From Pseudomonas sp. B6002 (GTDB lineage Bacteria; Pseudomonadota; Gammaproteobacteria; Pseudomonadales; Pseudomonadaceae), in assembly GCF_013385985.1 (NCBI RefSeq), contig NZ_JACAOY010000008.1, positions 53,019-117,018 on the forward strand: a stretch of DNA of 64,000 bases, read 5' to 3'. The position numbers and the translations under genes are program-made. The notes under the pieces are model-generated. The model saw nothing but the letters and a program-made list of their open reading frames with translations, had not been told where the DNA came from and did no database searches. Of this stretch, positions 42,915 to 52,396 are shown one piece after another (within the stretch, counting starts at the first letter, position 1; every line of letters starts with the position of its first letter).

Positions 42915-44327
42915 CTACACGCCCGTCGTTTTCAGAATGGTCGAGGTCGATCTGGCAGGCCCCATGACGCGGAACAACGCCAGCGCTCGCTGATCATCAG
43001 CATAGGCCACGTTGATGCGCAGCCAGTCACTCGGCTCTCCGTTCGGGCTGAACAACGCCCCGGGAGTCAACAGCACGCCGAGCCGCCGCGCCTGCGCCTG
43101 CACCCGTGCCGGCGCCACGGCGCCTGGCTTTGCCCACAGGAACATGCCGCCTGCAGGCACGGCGAACACCTTCCACTCCTCGTCTTCCAACACTTGCAAC
43201 GTAGCAGCCATGTGCACAGCCAGCCGTTTGCGCAAGCGCTGTACCCATTTGCGATACGTGCCATTGGCCAGCAAGACGGCCACCACCGCCTCGGCAAACC
43301 GCGACGTGCCAATACCGGTCAGCGTCTTGAGGGTGACCAAGCGGGCAACAATCGCTGCGCTGGCACTGAGGTAACCCACGCGCAATGCGCTGCTCAGGGT
43401 TTTGGAAAAGCTCGAGACGTAGATCACCCGGCCATCATGGGGCAGCGCCGACAAGCGCACGCAACTGGCGTGCTGCAAGTCGCCATAGATGTCTTCTTCG
43501 ATGATCAGAAAGTCTTCACTGCGGGCCAGTTGCAGCAAACGTTCGGCGACCTCGCGGCACAGGCTGGTGCCGGTCGGGTTGTGATACAGGCTATGGATGA
43601 ACAGGCACTTGGGCCGATGGTCTCGAAGCAGCGCTTCAAGCGTCGGGATATCCGGCCCCCCACGGGTGCGCGGCACTTCCAGCAGTGTGACGCCTTGAAA
43701 CGCCAACTGACGAAAGAGGTTGCCGTACCCCGGGGTCTCGACCACCACCGTGTCGCCGGCCTTGAGCAAGGTGCGTATCAACAGGTCCTGGGCATGGCTG
43801 GCACCGTGGGTGGTGACAATGCACTCCAGGCGGGTGGCAACCTGCAGGTGGTTCAGCCGTTTGAGCAGTTGTTCACGCAGTGCCGGCAAGCCCAGCGGCG
43901 AGCTGTAGTTGAACAGGCCTGCGGTGTCGGTACGGCTGACCTCGCGTATTGCGTAACTGATGTCGTCGCTTTCACGCCAGGCATCCGGCAGCCAGCCATT
44001 GCCTAGCTTCAGTTCGCCCAGCGGGCTGTCGGTAAAGCCCCCCCAGGCCTGCTCGGCGCCTTCATACCAATGGCCTTCGTGAACAACCGCTGGCGGGGCC
44101 ACCATAAAACCAGACCCGTGCCGGGGCGAGAGCAGCCCTTGGGCCACCATGCGCTCGAACGCCTCGATCACATTGGACTGGCTGACCAGGTTATCGAGCG
44201 CCAATTGCCGCACAGACGGCAGACGTGTACCCGGGGCTGCCCCACTCGTGCGAATCCATTGCGCCACCGCGCTGACAATCTGCTGCACCACCGGTACAGG
44301 AGCCTGCCGATCGATTCCTAAATCCAT
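42915..44327 (-). CDS. MocR-family (GntR + aminotransferase fold) regulator
   Basis: A 470-aa regulator with an N-terminal GntR winged helix (about 10-75, GTRLPSVRQLALDNLVSQSNVIEAFERMVAQGLL) and a fold-type I PLP domain. The PLP lysine lies in SSFSKTLSSALRVGY near residue 308, and the aromatic/Asp features PGYGN, HNPTGTSL and EEDIYGD are seen. Such regulators control amino acid or vitamin B6 genes by binding PLP. Targets are unclear; the next minus-strand gene is the chemoreceptor 114 bp away, and a 203-bp gap precedes it. Confidence 0.88.
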   Translation of the reverse strand: MDLGIDRQAPVPVVQQIVSAVAQWIRTSGAAPGTRLPSVRQLALDNLVSQSNVIEAFERMVAQGLLSPRHGSGFMVAPPAVVHEGHWYEGAEQAWGGFTDSPLGELKLGNGWLPDAWRESDDISYAIREVSRTDTAGLFNYSSPLGLPALREQLLKRLNHLQVATRLECIVTTHGASHAQDLLIRTLLKAGDTVVVETPGYGNLFRQLAFQGVTLLEVPRTRGGPDIPTLEALLRDHRPKCLFIHSLYHNPTGTSLCREVAERLLQLARSEDFLIIEEDIYGDLQHASCVRLSALPHDGRVIYVSSFSKTLSSALRVGYLSASAAIVARLVTLKTLTGIGTSRFAEAVVAVLLANGTYRKWVQRLRKRLAVHMAATLQVLEDEEWKVFAVPAGGMFLWAKPGAVAPARVQAQARRLGVLLTPGALFSPNGEPSDWLRINVAYADDQRALALFRVMGPARSTSTILKTTGV

Positions 44328-44530
44328 GAGCCACCCACTTCAACTGTCTGTTATTCAACCCGCATGAGTTAAGCACAGAAGCCTGGCCTGGCTCGTTACC
44401 AACCTTTACTAAATTATTGATTCTATTGACTTATTTACTTAATGACACATATTCGCTCACGGCTTATAGCCAGCTTGGGAAACGCCCCACACCACCCAAA
44501 ACTATTTCGAATGACGTAGGGCGTGCAGTC

Positions 44531-45292
44531 CTAGATCGCCGTCGCGCCACCGTCTACCGCCAGCGCCTGGCCAGTGGTGAACGCGGCGCCATCACTGCAC
44601 AGGTAAAGCACCGCACTGGCGATCTCCTCGACTTTGCCAATGCGCCCCACCGGGTGCATGGCCGCCGCGAACTCAGCCTTGCGCGGGTCGGCCTCATAGG
44701 CACGGCGGAACATGTCGGTATCAATGACGGCCGGGCACACCGCATTCACGCGGATTTTCTTTTTCGCGTACTCGATGGCGGCCGACTTGGTCAGGCCGAT
44801 CACTGCGTGCTTGGACGCCGCGTAAATGCTCATCTTCGGTGCCGCGCCCAAACCGGCCACCGACGCGGTGTTGACGATCGCACCGCCGCCTTGGGCCAGC
44901 AGCAATGGCAACTGGTGCTTCATGCACAGCCAGACGCCCTTGACGTTCACCCCCATGATGGCGTCGAACTCGTCCATGCTGCCTTCGGCGAGCTTGCCCT
45001 TCTCGATCTCGATTCCCGCGTTGTTGAACGCATAGTCCAGGCGACCATAGGCTGAGATCGTCTGTGCCATCAATTGCTGCACGTCCGCCTCCAGGGTGAC
45101 GTTGCAGCGTACGAACAGCGCCTCGCCCCCGGCCTGCTGGATCAGCGCGACAGTGCCCTCGCCGCCCGCCACGTCCAGGTCGGCCACCACGACCTTCAAG
45201 CCTTCAGCAGCAAAAGCCAGCGCCGTGGCACGTCCAATACCGGCTGCCGCGCCAGTCACCAGGGCCACGTGGCCGGAAAACGTCATGCTCAT
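44531..45292 (-). CDS. Short-chain dehydrogenase/reductase
   Basis: A 253-aa classical SDR with the cofactor motif TGAAAGIG (13-20), NNAG near 90, catalytic Ser in NTASVAG and YAASK (Tyr/Lys near 155-159). The acidic residue after β2 (VADLD) suggests NAD preference. The substrate is not assignable. It is divergent from the MDR reductase gene; the 229-bp gap (45293-45521) holds promoters but no other gene. The first of two close ATGs (45292) is used. Confidence 0.85.
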   Translation of the reverse strand: MSMTFSGHVALVTGAAAGIGRATALAFAAEGLKVVVADLDVAGGEGTVALIQQAGGEALFVRCNVTLEADVQQLMAQTISAYGRLDYAFNNAGIEIEKGKLAEGSMDEFDAIMGVNVKGVWLCMKHQLPLLLAQGGGAIVNTASVAGLGAAPKMSIYAASKHAVIGLTKSAAIEYAKKKIRVNAVCPAVIDTDMFRRAYEADPRKAEFAAAMHPVGRIGKVEEIASAVLYLCSDGAAFTTGQALAVDGGATAI

Positions 45293-45521
45293 GGGGGGAT
45301 GTCCTATGCAAGAAATAACCGTCGCTGGAGTCTAGCCAACCGCAGGCTGGGCGCGTCAGCACTATCAGAAGGCCGGTTGGCGCTGTATGAGCCGCAGTGA
45401 TAAAGCTGCCCGGCGCACTATCATCAATGCCTATCGCCGAGCATTCGCTCCCCTGGGCGAGCTTGCCCTCAGGCGGTTGAGGGTCTATCACTCTGGGTTC
45501 ACTTCCAACAGAGTCCTTGCC

Positions 45522-46529
45522 ATGACTGCCCAGACCAATCGCCAGTTCCTGCTCGCCAAACGCCCGGTCGGCGCGGCCACGCGGGACACCTTCACCTACC
45601 AGGAAGTGCCGGTGGGCACACCCGGCGATGGGCAGGTGCTGGTGCGCAACGAATACCTGTCCCTGGACCCGGCCATGCGCGGCTGGATGAATGAGGGCAA
45701 GTCCTACATCCCTCCGGTGGGTATCGGCGAGGTGATGCGTGCACTGGGCGTGGGAAAAGTAATTGCCTCGAACACCCCGAAGTTTGCAGTGGGGGACTAC
45801 GTCAACGGCGCCTTGGGCGTGCAGGATTATTTCCTCGGCGAGCCACGCGGCTTCTATAAGGTCGACCCGAAACTCGCCCCACTGCCGCGCTACTTGTCCG
45901 CCCTGGGCATGACTGGCATGACCGCCTACTTCGCCCTGCTGGACACTGGCGCTCCGAAGGCGGGCGAAACCGTGGTGATCTCCGGCGCAGCTGGCGCGGT
46001 GGGCAGCATTGCCGGGCAGATCGCCAAGCTCAAGGGTTGCCGCGTGGTGGGCATTGCCGGGGGCGCCGACAAGTGCAAGTTCCTGGTGGATGAATTGGGC
46101 TTCGACGCCGCGATAGATTACAAAAGCGAAGACGTGCCCGCCGCCCTCAAGCGCGAATGCCCCAAGGGCGTGGACGTGTATTTCGATAACGTTGGCGGCG
46201 ATATTCTCGACGCAGTCCTCAGCCGCCTGGCATTGAAGGCTCGCGTGGTGATCTGCGGCGCGATCAGCCAGTACAACAATAAAGAGGCGGTGAAAGGCCC
46301 GGCCAACTATTTGTCATTGCTGGTCAATCGCGCGCGCATGGAAGGGTTTGTGGTGATGGACCACGCGGCGAACTTTGCCGCTGCCGGTAAGGAGATGGCC
46401 GGCTGGATGGCCCAGGGCAAGCTCAAGAGCAAGGAAGATATCGTGGAGGGGCTGGAAACGTTTCCGGAGACGCTGATGAAGCTGTTCAACGGCGAGAACT
46501 TCGGGAAGCTGGTGCTCAAGGTCAACTGA
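45522..46529 (+). CDS. NADP-dependent MDR oxidoreductase (CurA/YncB-like)
   Basis: A 335-aa medium-chain reductase without the zinc-binding Cys set, with the nucleotide motif GAAGAVGSIAGQIAKLKG (about 157-174) and the family's LSLDPAMRGWM and YFDNVGGDILDAVL. It is of the prostaglandin/leukotriene B4 or curcumin reductase type, reducing double bonds of enones. I use ATG 45522. The partner and pathway are unknown, but the divergent SDR may act on related carbonyls. Confidence 0.87.
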   Translation: MTAQTNRQFLLAKRPVGAATRDTFTYQEVPVGTPGDGQVLVRNEYLSLDPAMRGWMNEGKSYIPPVGIGEVMRALGVGKVIASNTPKFAVGDYVNGALGVQDYFLGEPRGFYKVDPKLAPLPRYLSALGMTGMTAYFALLDTGAPKAGETVVISGAAGAVGSIAGQIAKLKGCRVVGIAGGADKCKFLVDELGFDAAIDYKSEDVPAALKRECPKGVDVYFDNVGGDILDAVLSRLALKARVVICGAISQYNNKEAVKGPANYLSLLVNRARMEGFVVMDHAANFAAAGKEMAGWMAQGKLKSKEDIVEGLETFPETLMKLFNGENFGKLVLKVN

Positions 46530-46539
46530 AACACCCCTT

Positions 46540-46622
46540 TGTAGGAGCCGGCTTGCCGGCGATGGCGGCCTTGAACCTGATGCAAGGCTGAGGGCGCTAT
46601 CGCCGGCAAGCCGGCTCCTACA
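46540..46622. repeat. REP pair
   Basis: Inverted REP of the TGTAGGAGCCGGCTTGCC type between the convergent MDR and pyrF genes; its end is 14 bp from the pyrF stop. Confidence 0.9.
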
Positions 46623-46635
46623 GGGGATGTTTCGC

Positions 46636-47334
46636 TCAGGCGATTTCGGCGACGACTGCAGCCAGTGCCTTGGCAGGGTCGGCGGCCTGGCTGATCGGGC
46701 GGCCGATCACCAGGTAATCGGAACCGGCGTCCAGCGCCTGGCGCGGGGTCAGGATGCGGCGTTGGTCATCCTGGGCGCTGCCTGCAGGACGAATCCCCGG
46801 GGTCACCAGTTGCAACGATGGGTGAGCCGTCTTCAGGGCCTGGGCTTCCAGCGCCGAGCACACCAGGCCATCAAGGCCGGCTTTCTGTGCCAGGGCCGCC
46901 AGGCGCAGTACCTGTTCCTGCGGCTCGATGTCCAGGCCGATACCGGCCAGGTCTTCGCGCTCCATACTGGTCAGCACGGTCACACCGATCAGCAGCGGTT
47001 TAGGGCCACTGCGCTGTTCCAGCACTTCGCGGCACGCGCTCATCATGCGCAGGCCACCGGAGCAGTGCACGTTGACCATCCACACGCCCATTTCGGCGGC
47101 GGCCTTGACCGCCATGGCGGTGGTGTTGGGAATATCGTGGAATTTCAGGTCGAGGAATACCTCGAAGCCTTTGTCACGCAGGGTGCCGACGATTTCGGCG
47201 GCGCAACTGGTGAACAGTTCCTTGCCGACCTTGACCCGGCAAAGCGTGGGGTCCAACTGGTCAGCCAGCTTCAGTGCGGCGTCACGAGTGGGGTAATCCA
47301 GGGCGACGATGATAGGAGTCTGGCAGACGGACAT
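46636..47334 (-). CDS. pyrF: Orotidine 5'-phosphate decarboxylase
   Basis: PyrF converts OMP to UMP, the last step of pyrimidine synthesis. The 232-aa product has the catalytic D-x-K-x-x-D motif at 62-67 (DLKFHD), the active-site Lys39 region VKVGKELF and the phosphate-binding TPGIRPAG…RPISQA. Length is normal. It is a single gene; its upstream region is shared with the response-regulator gene promoter (47335-47593). Confidence 0.96.
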   Translation of the reverse strand: MSVCQTPIIVALDYPTRDAALKLADQLDPTLCRVKVGKELFTSCAAEIVGTLRDKGFEVFLDLKFHDIPNTTAMAVKAAAEMGVWMVNVHCSGGLRMMSACREVLEQRSGPKPLLIGVTVLTSMEREDLAGIGLDIEPQEQVLRLAALAQKAGLDGLVCSALEAQALKTAHPSLQLVTPGIRPAGSAQDDQRRILTPRQALDAGSDYLVIGRPISQAADPAKALAAVVAEIA

Positions 47335-47593
47335 TGGAATGGGCTCTCAGGCAAGTCGAAATCGGCGCGGATTGTAGCGCAAGCGGCGCCGTTGCGGGAT
47401 CCGATGATCGGTAAATACTGACAGACCGCGTTGAGGCGGCCATTTTCGCCAATTGTATCGAGCCAGATACATTCACGACATGCCCTCAACACGCCCCCCG
47501 GCTAGCCTCGCCCCCACGACCGACCGTCCAGCACTTCCAGCCATGGGGCTGGGCGCCTATGCTGACAGCAACAACCAGGCAGATGATCGCACT

Positions 47594-48358
47594 ATGCATA
47601 CTTCTTCAGTCTCTGTGAACGACGAGCAAAAAGGCGCTGTGATCGCCGACGAAAAGCGCTGGAACACCCGCGCCCTGATCGTCGATGACGATGTGCCGAT
47701 CCGCGAACTGCTGATCGATTACCTGGCACGCTTCAACATTCTTGCCGTCGGCGTGACCGATGGCGCCGCCATGCGCCAAGCCATGCAGGCCGAAACCTTC
47801 GACGTGGTGGTGCTCGACCTGATGCTGCCGGGCGAAGATGGCCTGTCCTTGTGCCGCTGGCTGCGCGCCGAATCGGACATCCCGATCCTGATGCTCACCG
47901 CACGCTGCGAACCCACCGACCGCATCATCGGCCTGGAGCTGGGTGCCGACGACTATATGTCCAAGCCTTTTGAGCCGCGCGAACTGGTGGCACGTATCCA
48001 GACCATCCTGCGCCGGGTACGCGATGACCGCACCGAGCAGCGCGCCAATATCCGCTTCGACAACTGGCGCCTCAACAGCGTGCTACGCCAGCTGGTGGCC
48101 GACGACGGCCTGGTCGTGCCGCTGTCCAACGCCGAGTTTCGCTTGCTGTGGGTGTTCATCGAGCGCCCGCGCCGCGTACTGAGCCGCGAACAATTGCTGG
48201 ACGCCGCCCGTGGCCGCTCCATCGAAGCGTTTGATCGCAGCATCGACTTGCTGGTCTCGCGCCTGCGCCAAAAGCTGGGCGACGATCCCAAGGCACCGCA
48301 GTTGATCAAAACCGTACGTGGCGAAGGCTACCTGTTCGACGCGCGGGATATCGGCTGA
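47594..48358 (+). CDS. OmpR-family response regulator
   Basis: A 254-aa regulator with a receiver (DDD at 31-33, phosphoacceptor Asp75 in VVVLDLMLPGEDG, Lys in MSKPFEP) and a winged-helix DNA-binding domain (NAEFRLLWVFIERPRRVLSREQLLDAARG). ATG 47594 leaves a 22-residue N-terminal extension before the receiver; an upstream in-frame start at 47453 is unlikely. Its stop overlaps the kinase ATG by one base (TGATG), so they are coupled. The sensed signal is unknown. Confidence 0.9.
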   Translation: MHTSSVSVNDEQKGAVIADEKRWNTRALIVDDDVPIRELLIDYLARFNILAVGVTDGAAMRQAMQAETFDVVVLDLMLPGEDGLSLCRWLRAESDIPILMLTARCEPTDRIIGLELGADDYMSKPFEPRELVARIQTILRRVRDDRTEQRANIRFDNWRLNSVLRQLVADDGLVVPLSNAEFRLLWVFIERPRRVLSREQLLDAARGRSIEAFDRSIDLLVSRLRQKLGDDPKAPQLIKTVRGEGYLFDARDIG

Positions 48359-49395
48359 TGCGCAACGCCTTCAATACGCTGTTCGGCAGGCTGTTCGGCG
48401 TATTGCTGGTGGCCATCGTGTTGGCACACGTGCTGGCGATCTTCTGGTTTCACCACTACGGCCCGCCACCACCACCGCTGGGTGAGACCTTCGTACAGCA
48501 GGCGGACGGCACATTCACGCCCATCCATAAGAAACATCCTCGCCCATGGTTTGGCGGCCCTGTGGTGCCGCTGACCTTCCAGTTCATCTCGTTAATCATT
48601 GCGGCCTGGTATGGCGCCAAGTTGTTGAGCCGGCCGATCCAGCGCCTCAGCGCGGCAGCCGAGCGCTTGAGCGTCGACCTCGACAGCCCGCCCCTCAACG
48701 AGTCCGGACCTCGGGAAGCACGGCAAGCCGCATCCACCTTCAACCTGATGCAAAAGCGCATTCGTGAACAAGTCAGCCAGCGGGCGCGCATGCTCGGGGC
48801 GGTCTCCCATGATCTGCGCACCCCGCTGTCACGCCTCAAGCTGCGCCTTGAACAGATCGAGGACACCAAGCTGCAAGGCCAGATGCGCCAGGACCTGGAC
48901 GACATGATCGGCATGCTCGACGCCACCCTGAGCTACCTGCACGAACAACGCACCAGCGAAACCCGGCACTGGCTCGACGTGCAGGCGCTGGTGGAGTCCC
49001 TCAGTGAAAACGCCCAGGACCAGGGCTGTGACGTGCAATTTTCGGGCACCTGCGCGCCCTTGCAGGTGCAGCCCATGGCGCTGCGTTCATGCCTCAACAA
49101 CCTGATCGACAACGCCCTGCGCTACGCCGGCACCGCCCGCGTGGAACTGGCGGACAGCAAGGGCGCGCTGGTGATCCGCGTGATCGACCACGGCCCGGGG
49201 ATTGCCGCCGACAAACGCGAGGCGGTGTTCGAGCCGTTTTTCCGGCTGGAAGGCTCGCGCAACCGCAATTCCGGTGGCGTCGGCCTGGGCATGACGATTT
49301 CCAAGGAAGCCGTGGAACGCCTCGGCGGCCACCTGAGCCTGGAAGACACCCCAGGCGGCGGCTTGACCGCCGTCATGTGGCTACCAAGAACCTAA
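48358..49395 (+). CDS. Sensor histidine kinase (EnvZ-like)
   Basis: A 345-aa kinase with a helix at 9-31, a short periplasmic loop rich in Pro/His (HHYGPPPPPLG…KKHPRP), a second helix (about 66-88), HAMP, a HisKA motif VSHDLRTPLSRL (His near 150) and HATPase boxes NLIDNALRYAG and GLGMTISKEAVERLGG. The loop is small, so it may sense membrane state or metals rather than a ligand. It is the partner of the preceding regulator; a REP follows. Confidence 0.9.
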   Translation: MRNAFNTLFGRLFGVLLVAIVLAHVLAIFWFHHYGPPPPPLGETFVQQADGTFTPIHKKHPRPWFGGPVVPLTFQFISLIIAAWYGAKLLSRPIQRLSAAAERLSVDLDSPPLNESGPREARQAASTFNLMQKRIREQVSQRARMLGAVSHDLRTPLSRLKLRLEQIEDTKLQGQMRQDLDDMIGMLDATLSYLHEQRTSETRHWLDVQALVESLSENAQDQGCDVQFSGTCAPLQVQPMALRSCLNNLIDNALRYAGTARVELADSKGALVIRVIDHGPGIAADKREAVFEPFFRLEGSRNRNSGGVGLGMTISKEAVERLGGHLSLEDTPGGGLTAVMWLPRT

Positions 49396-49412
49396 TCGCT
49401 GGCACGGCCCCC

Positions 49413-49482
49413 TGTAGGAGCTGGCTTGCCGGCGATGGCGGTCTGTCAATTTGCCAATATGCACCTGACAGGCCGCCATCGA
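49413..49482. repeat. Truncated REP pair
   Basis: The left arm TGTAGGAGCTGGCTTGCCGG is complete, but the right side stops at CCGCCATCG and lacks the outer complement. It lies between convergent genes. Confidence 0.75.
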
Positions 49483-49486
49483 TCAG

Positions 49487-50548
49487 TCAGATCGATTTAT
49501 CCTCACGGCGGCCCTGGGCCTGGGTCGCACTCCAGTCCATCAACAAGCTATAGGCTACCGCGAGCAAGGTCGGGCCGATAAACAGGCCGATAAAACCAAA
49601 GGCGATCAACCCGCCAAACACCCCGAGCAGCACGATCACCAGCGGCAGGTTGCCGCCCCGGCTGATCAGGTAGGGCTTGAGCACGTTGTCAACGCCGCTG
49701 ATGATAAACGTGCCCCACACACCCAGGAACACTGCGTAGGTGTAGTCGCCCTTCCACGCCAGCCAGGCCGTTGCCGGGATCCACACCAGCGGCGGGCCCA
49801 TGGGGATCAGGCTGAGCAGGAAGGTCACGATGCCCAGCACCAACGCGCCCGGTACGCCTGCGATCCAGAAACCGATCAACGCCAGCAAGGCCTGTGCGGC
49901 GGCGGTGCCGATGACGCCGTTGACCACCCGTTGCACAGTGCCGGCCACCAGTTCGATGTAGTAACCGGCACGCTCGCCGATCAGGCGTTCCAGCAGGCGA
50001 TGCACAAAGGTCGCCAGGCGCGGCCCGTCACGGTAGAAGAAAAACACGAACACCAGGCTCAGGGTCAGCTCAAGGATGCCGCCGCCGATCTGCGCACTGC
50101 GCGCCAGCAGCCAGTTGCCCACCTGCCCCAAATAAGGCTTGATGCTGACCATCAGCGCCGCGCCCTGCTGGTCGATGCTGTCCCAGGTCGCCACCAGCCG
50201 CTCGCCGATAAACGGGATCGAACCGAGCCAGGTGGGCGCTTCGGGCAGGCCATCGACCTGGATGTCCTTGATCAGGCCCACGGCGTCACGCACATGGTCC
50301 GCCAAGTTGAAGCCCAGCCACACCAGTGGCACCGCCACCAGCAACATCCAGCCCAAGGTCAGGATGCCCGCCGCCAGGGACTCACGGCCCCCCAGCCAAC
50401 GGGTGAGCAAGCGCATCAGCGGCCAACTGGCGAAGGCCAGCACCGCGCCCCAGAACAGCGCCGACCAGAACGGCGCCATCACCCAGAAGCTGGCACCAAA
50501 CAGCACCAACAGCAGGATTTGCACCAGCAGGCGATCGTTATTGAGCAT
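49487..50548 (-). CDS. AI-2E family transporter (YdiK-like)
   Basis: A 353-aa membrane protein with about eight helices. SLVFVFFFYRDGPRL and the C-terminal GVFGGLIAFGFIGLFIGPTLLAVAYSLL are typical of the AI-2E/UPF0118 family (YdiK, PerM, TqsA). Some members export autoinducer-2, others act as Na+/H+ antiporters; this one cannot be assigned. The ATG at 50548 starts MLNNDRLLVQILLLV. A 72-bp gap separates it from the DUF4892 gene on the same strand. Confidence 0.87.
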   Translation of the reverse strand: MLNNDRLLVQILLLVLFGASFWVMAPFWSALFWGAVLAFASWPLMRLLTRWLGGRESLAAGILTLGWMLLVAVPLVWLGFNLADHVRDAVGLIKDIQVDGLPEAPTWLGSIPFIGERLVATWDSIDQQGAALMVSIKPYLGQVGNWLLARSAQIGGGILELTLSLVFVFFFYRDGPRLATFVHRLLERLIGERAGYYIELVAGTVQRVVNGVIGTAAAQALLALIGFWIAGVPGALVLGIVTFLLSLIPMGPPLVWIPATAWLAWKGDYTYAVFLGVWGTFIISGVDNVLKPYLISRGGNLPLVIVLLGVFGGLIAFGFIGLFIGPTLLAVAYSLLMDWSATQAQGRREDKSI

Positions 50549-50620
50549 TGGGTATCTCTGGAAGAGGTCTGTAAGAAGAGAGCTTAGGCGAACGGCGCGG
50601 GTCCGTTCGCCTGGTGACGC

Positions 50621-51439
50621 CTAGCGTATCAGATGCAGGTGCAGGCCTTTGGCAACATCGGTGCCGGTTTCCAGCCGGGCTGCGCGCACGCCGCTGTCGA
50701 TCAAGCCCTGGCGCCACGCCTCGGCCGTAGGGCCGGTCAGGCTTACGCGCAAGGTAGCGTCGAGGTTCAAGCCACGGGAAATGAGGTTAAGCCAGGTGGC
50801 ATCAGGCTCGACGCCCAATGTCGGGAAGTCCAGCTCGCCGGTGCTTTTCAACTCACGCAGCAAAGTGGCCGAGGTGGGCAGCAGGTCGCCCAGTGGCGCG
50901 CTGGCGTCCAGTTGTTCCACATGCAGGTAGGCGCGGCGGTTGCCCCGGGTGATGCCATACAGCGCCACCAGGGAATTGTCCTGGGGAGCGGCCAGGCGCA
51001 GCAGCAGGTATTCCTGTTGGCCGTCGGCGCCCACCAGTTTGGCATTGCCGAACACCTCGTTGGCCCACAGGCTGCTTTCGCCACAATCACGGGCCTGGCA
51101 CCAGAACAACAGTTGCGCGCCCTTGGCCTGCAACGCTTCACGGGTTGCGGTAAACGCCGCGCTGGAGGTGTGCTCCGGCGGCAGTTCGTAGGTAATGGCG
51201 GTGGTTTGCCCGCGCGCCGTGGCCTGGCCTTCATAGCGCAGCTGGCCGCTGATCTTGCGGATCGCGCCCATGGGGTAGATGCGTTCTTTTTCTTCGGCGG
51301 GGCGGTAGTCGACGATTTGCGCGTCGACCTGACGGGCCACGGTGGGCAGGTCTTGGCTACCCGGTACGTCGGCGGCGAACACCAAGGGGCTCAGCAGGCT
51401 CAGCCCCAGGATACGGAAACATCCTTTACGCACGCTCAT
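50621..51439 (-). CDS. DUF4892 domain protein, exported
   Basis: A 272-aa protein with a Sec signal (FRILGLSLLSPLVFA-A). The body DLPTVARQVDAQIVDYRPAEEKERIYPMGAIRKISGQLRY is the DUF4892 pattern of pseudomonads. Two Cys (WCQARDCGESS) may form a disulfide. The periplasmic function is unknown. It lies in a run of minus-strand genes from gpsA down to here, 102 bp after the hydrolase gene. Confidence 0.8.
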   Translation of the reverse strand: MSVRKGCFRILGLSLLSPLVFAADVPGSQDLPTVARQVDAQIVDYRPAEEKERIYPMGAIRKISGQLRYEGQATARGQTTAITYELPPEHTSSAAFTATREALQAKGAQLLFWCQARDCGESSLWANEVFGNAKLVGADGQQEYLLLRLAAPQDNSLVALYGITRGNRRAYLHVEQLDASAPLGDLLPTSATLLRELKSTGELDFPTLGVEPDATWLNLISRGLNLDATLRVSLTGPTAEAWRQGLIDSGVRAARLETGTDVAKGLHLHLIR

Positions 51440-51541
51440 CGGATCAACGCGCCTGGGCCACTGGAGGTCGAAGCAGTGTTGAGATTGTTCATGGTTGACT
51501 CCCTTTCAATCCGCCCAGCCTCGGCAGTTGACCCCGCCAAG

Positions 51542-52396
51542 TCAAGGCGTGGAGAAGAACCGATTGAAACAGTCTGCAACAAGGATCGCGCCGGGCTCGT
51601 CATTCAGGTGCAAATGATGGCCGCCCGGCAGCGTGGTCACGGTGAAGGGTAGCTGAGAAAGCAATTCGGGATGTTTCGCCAACATGCCGTCGGCGGCGAC
51701 CACCAACTGCGTGGGGCAACCGACGCGCCGCACGAAAGCCATCGCCTGTTCATCCGTCAGACGCATCGGCGAGGCCAAGGTCAATCGGCTATCGGAACGC
51801 CAGGTGTATCCCCCCGGCACCGGCATCAAACCGCGCTGGGCCAGCAGTTCGGCGGCTTCGCGACTGACCGCCACCACCCCTTTCATGCGCGCTTCCACGG
51901 CGCGATCGAGGCTGCCGTACACCGGCTTTCGTTTGTCCTGCAGGCTCAACTGCGCCTGCAAGGCCATGCCCAAGCGCTCGGCGGCGTTCTCGCCACTGGC
52001 GGTCGGCGGGATCACGCCGTCGATCAATCCCAGGTGCGTCACCCGTTCCGGCAAGGCACCGGCCAGCACCAGGGAAACGATGGCACCGAGGGAGTGGCCA
52101 AGTAATGCAAAACGTTTCCAGCCCAGTTGTTCGGCCACTTGCAGCACATCGTGGACGTAATCCCACAACGCATAACCTGCCCCGATGGGACGATGCGCCG
52201 AATGCCCGTGGCCGGCCATGTCCAGGGCGACAATGCGCAAGCCGGCCAACTTGGGCGCCAGGCGCGCAAAGCTGTTGGCGTTGTCCAGCCAGCCATGCAG
52301 GGCGATAACCGGCAAACCGTCTTCGGGACCAAACAAGTGTGCCGCCAGCTCGATATGCGGCAGGCTCAAGCGGACTTCCTCGACCGGCGTGCTCAT
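51542..52396 (-). CDS. Alpha/beta-hydrolase
   Basis: A 284-aa hydrolase with GHSLG nucleophile elbow (LLGHSLGAIVSLV, Ser near 105), HGWLDNANSF oxyanion region and late His in PGGHHLHLNDEP. It is of the esterase/lipase class (PA1622/PA1621-like in pseudomonads). It overlaps the next hydrolase by 4 bp (ATGA) and probably forms one unit with it. I use ATG 52396, skipping the TTG two codons earlier. Confidence 0.85.
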   Translation of the reverse strand: MSTPVEEVRLSLPHIELAAHLFGPEDGLPVIALHGWLDNANSFARLAPKLAGLRIVALDMAGHGHSAHRPIGAGYALWDYVHDVLQVAEQLGWKRFALLGHSLGAIVSLVLAGALPERVTHLGLIDGVIPPTASGENAAERLGMALQAQLSLQDKRKPVYGSLDRAVEARMKGVVAVSREAAELLAQRGLMPVPGGYTWRSDSRLTLASPMRLTDEQAMAFVRRVGCPTQLVVAADGMLAKHPELLSQLPFTVTTLPGGHHLHLNDEPGAILVADCFNRFFSTP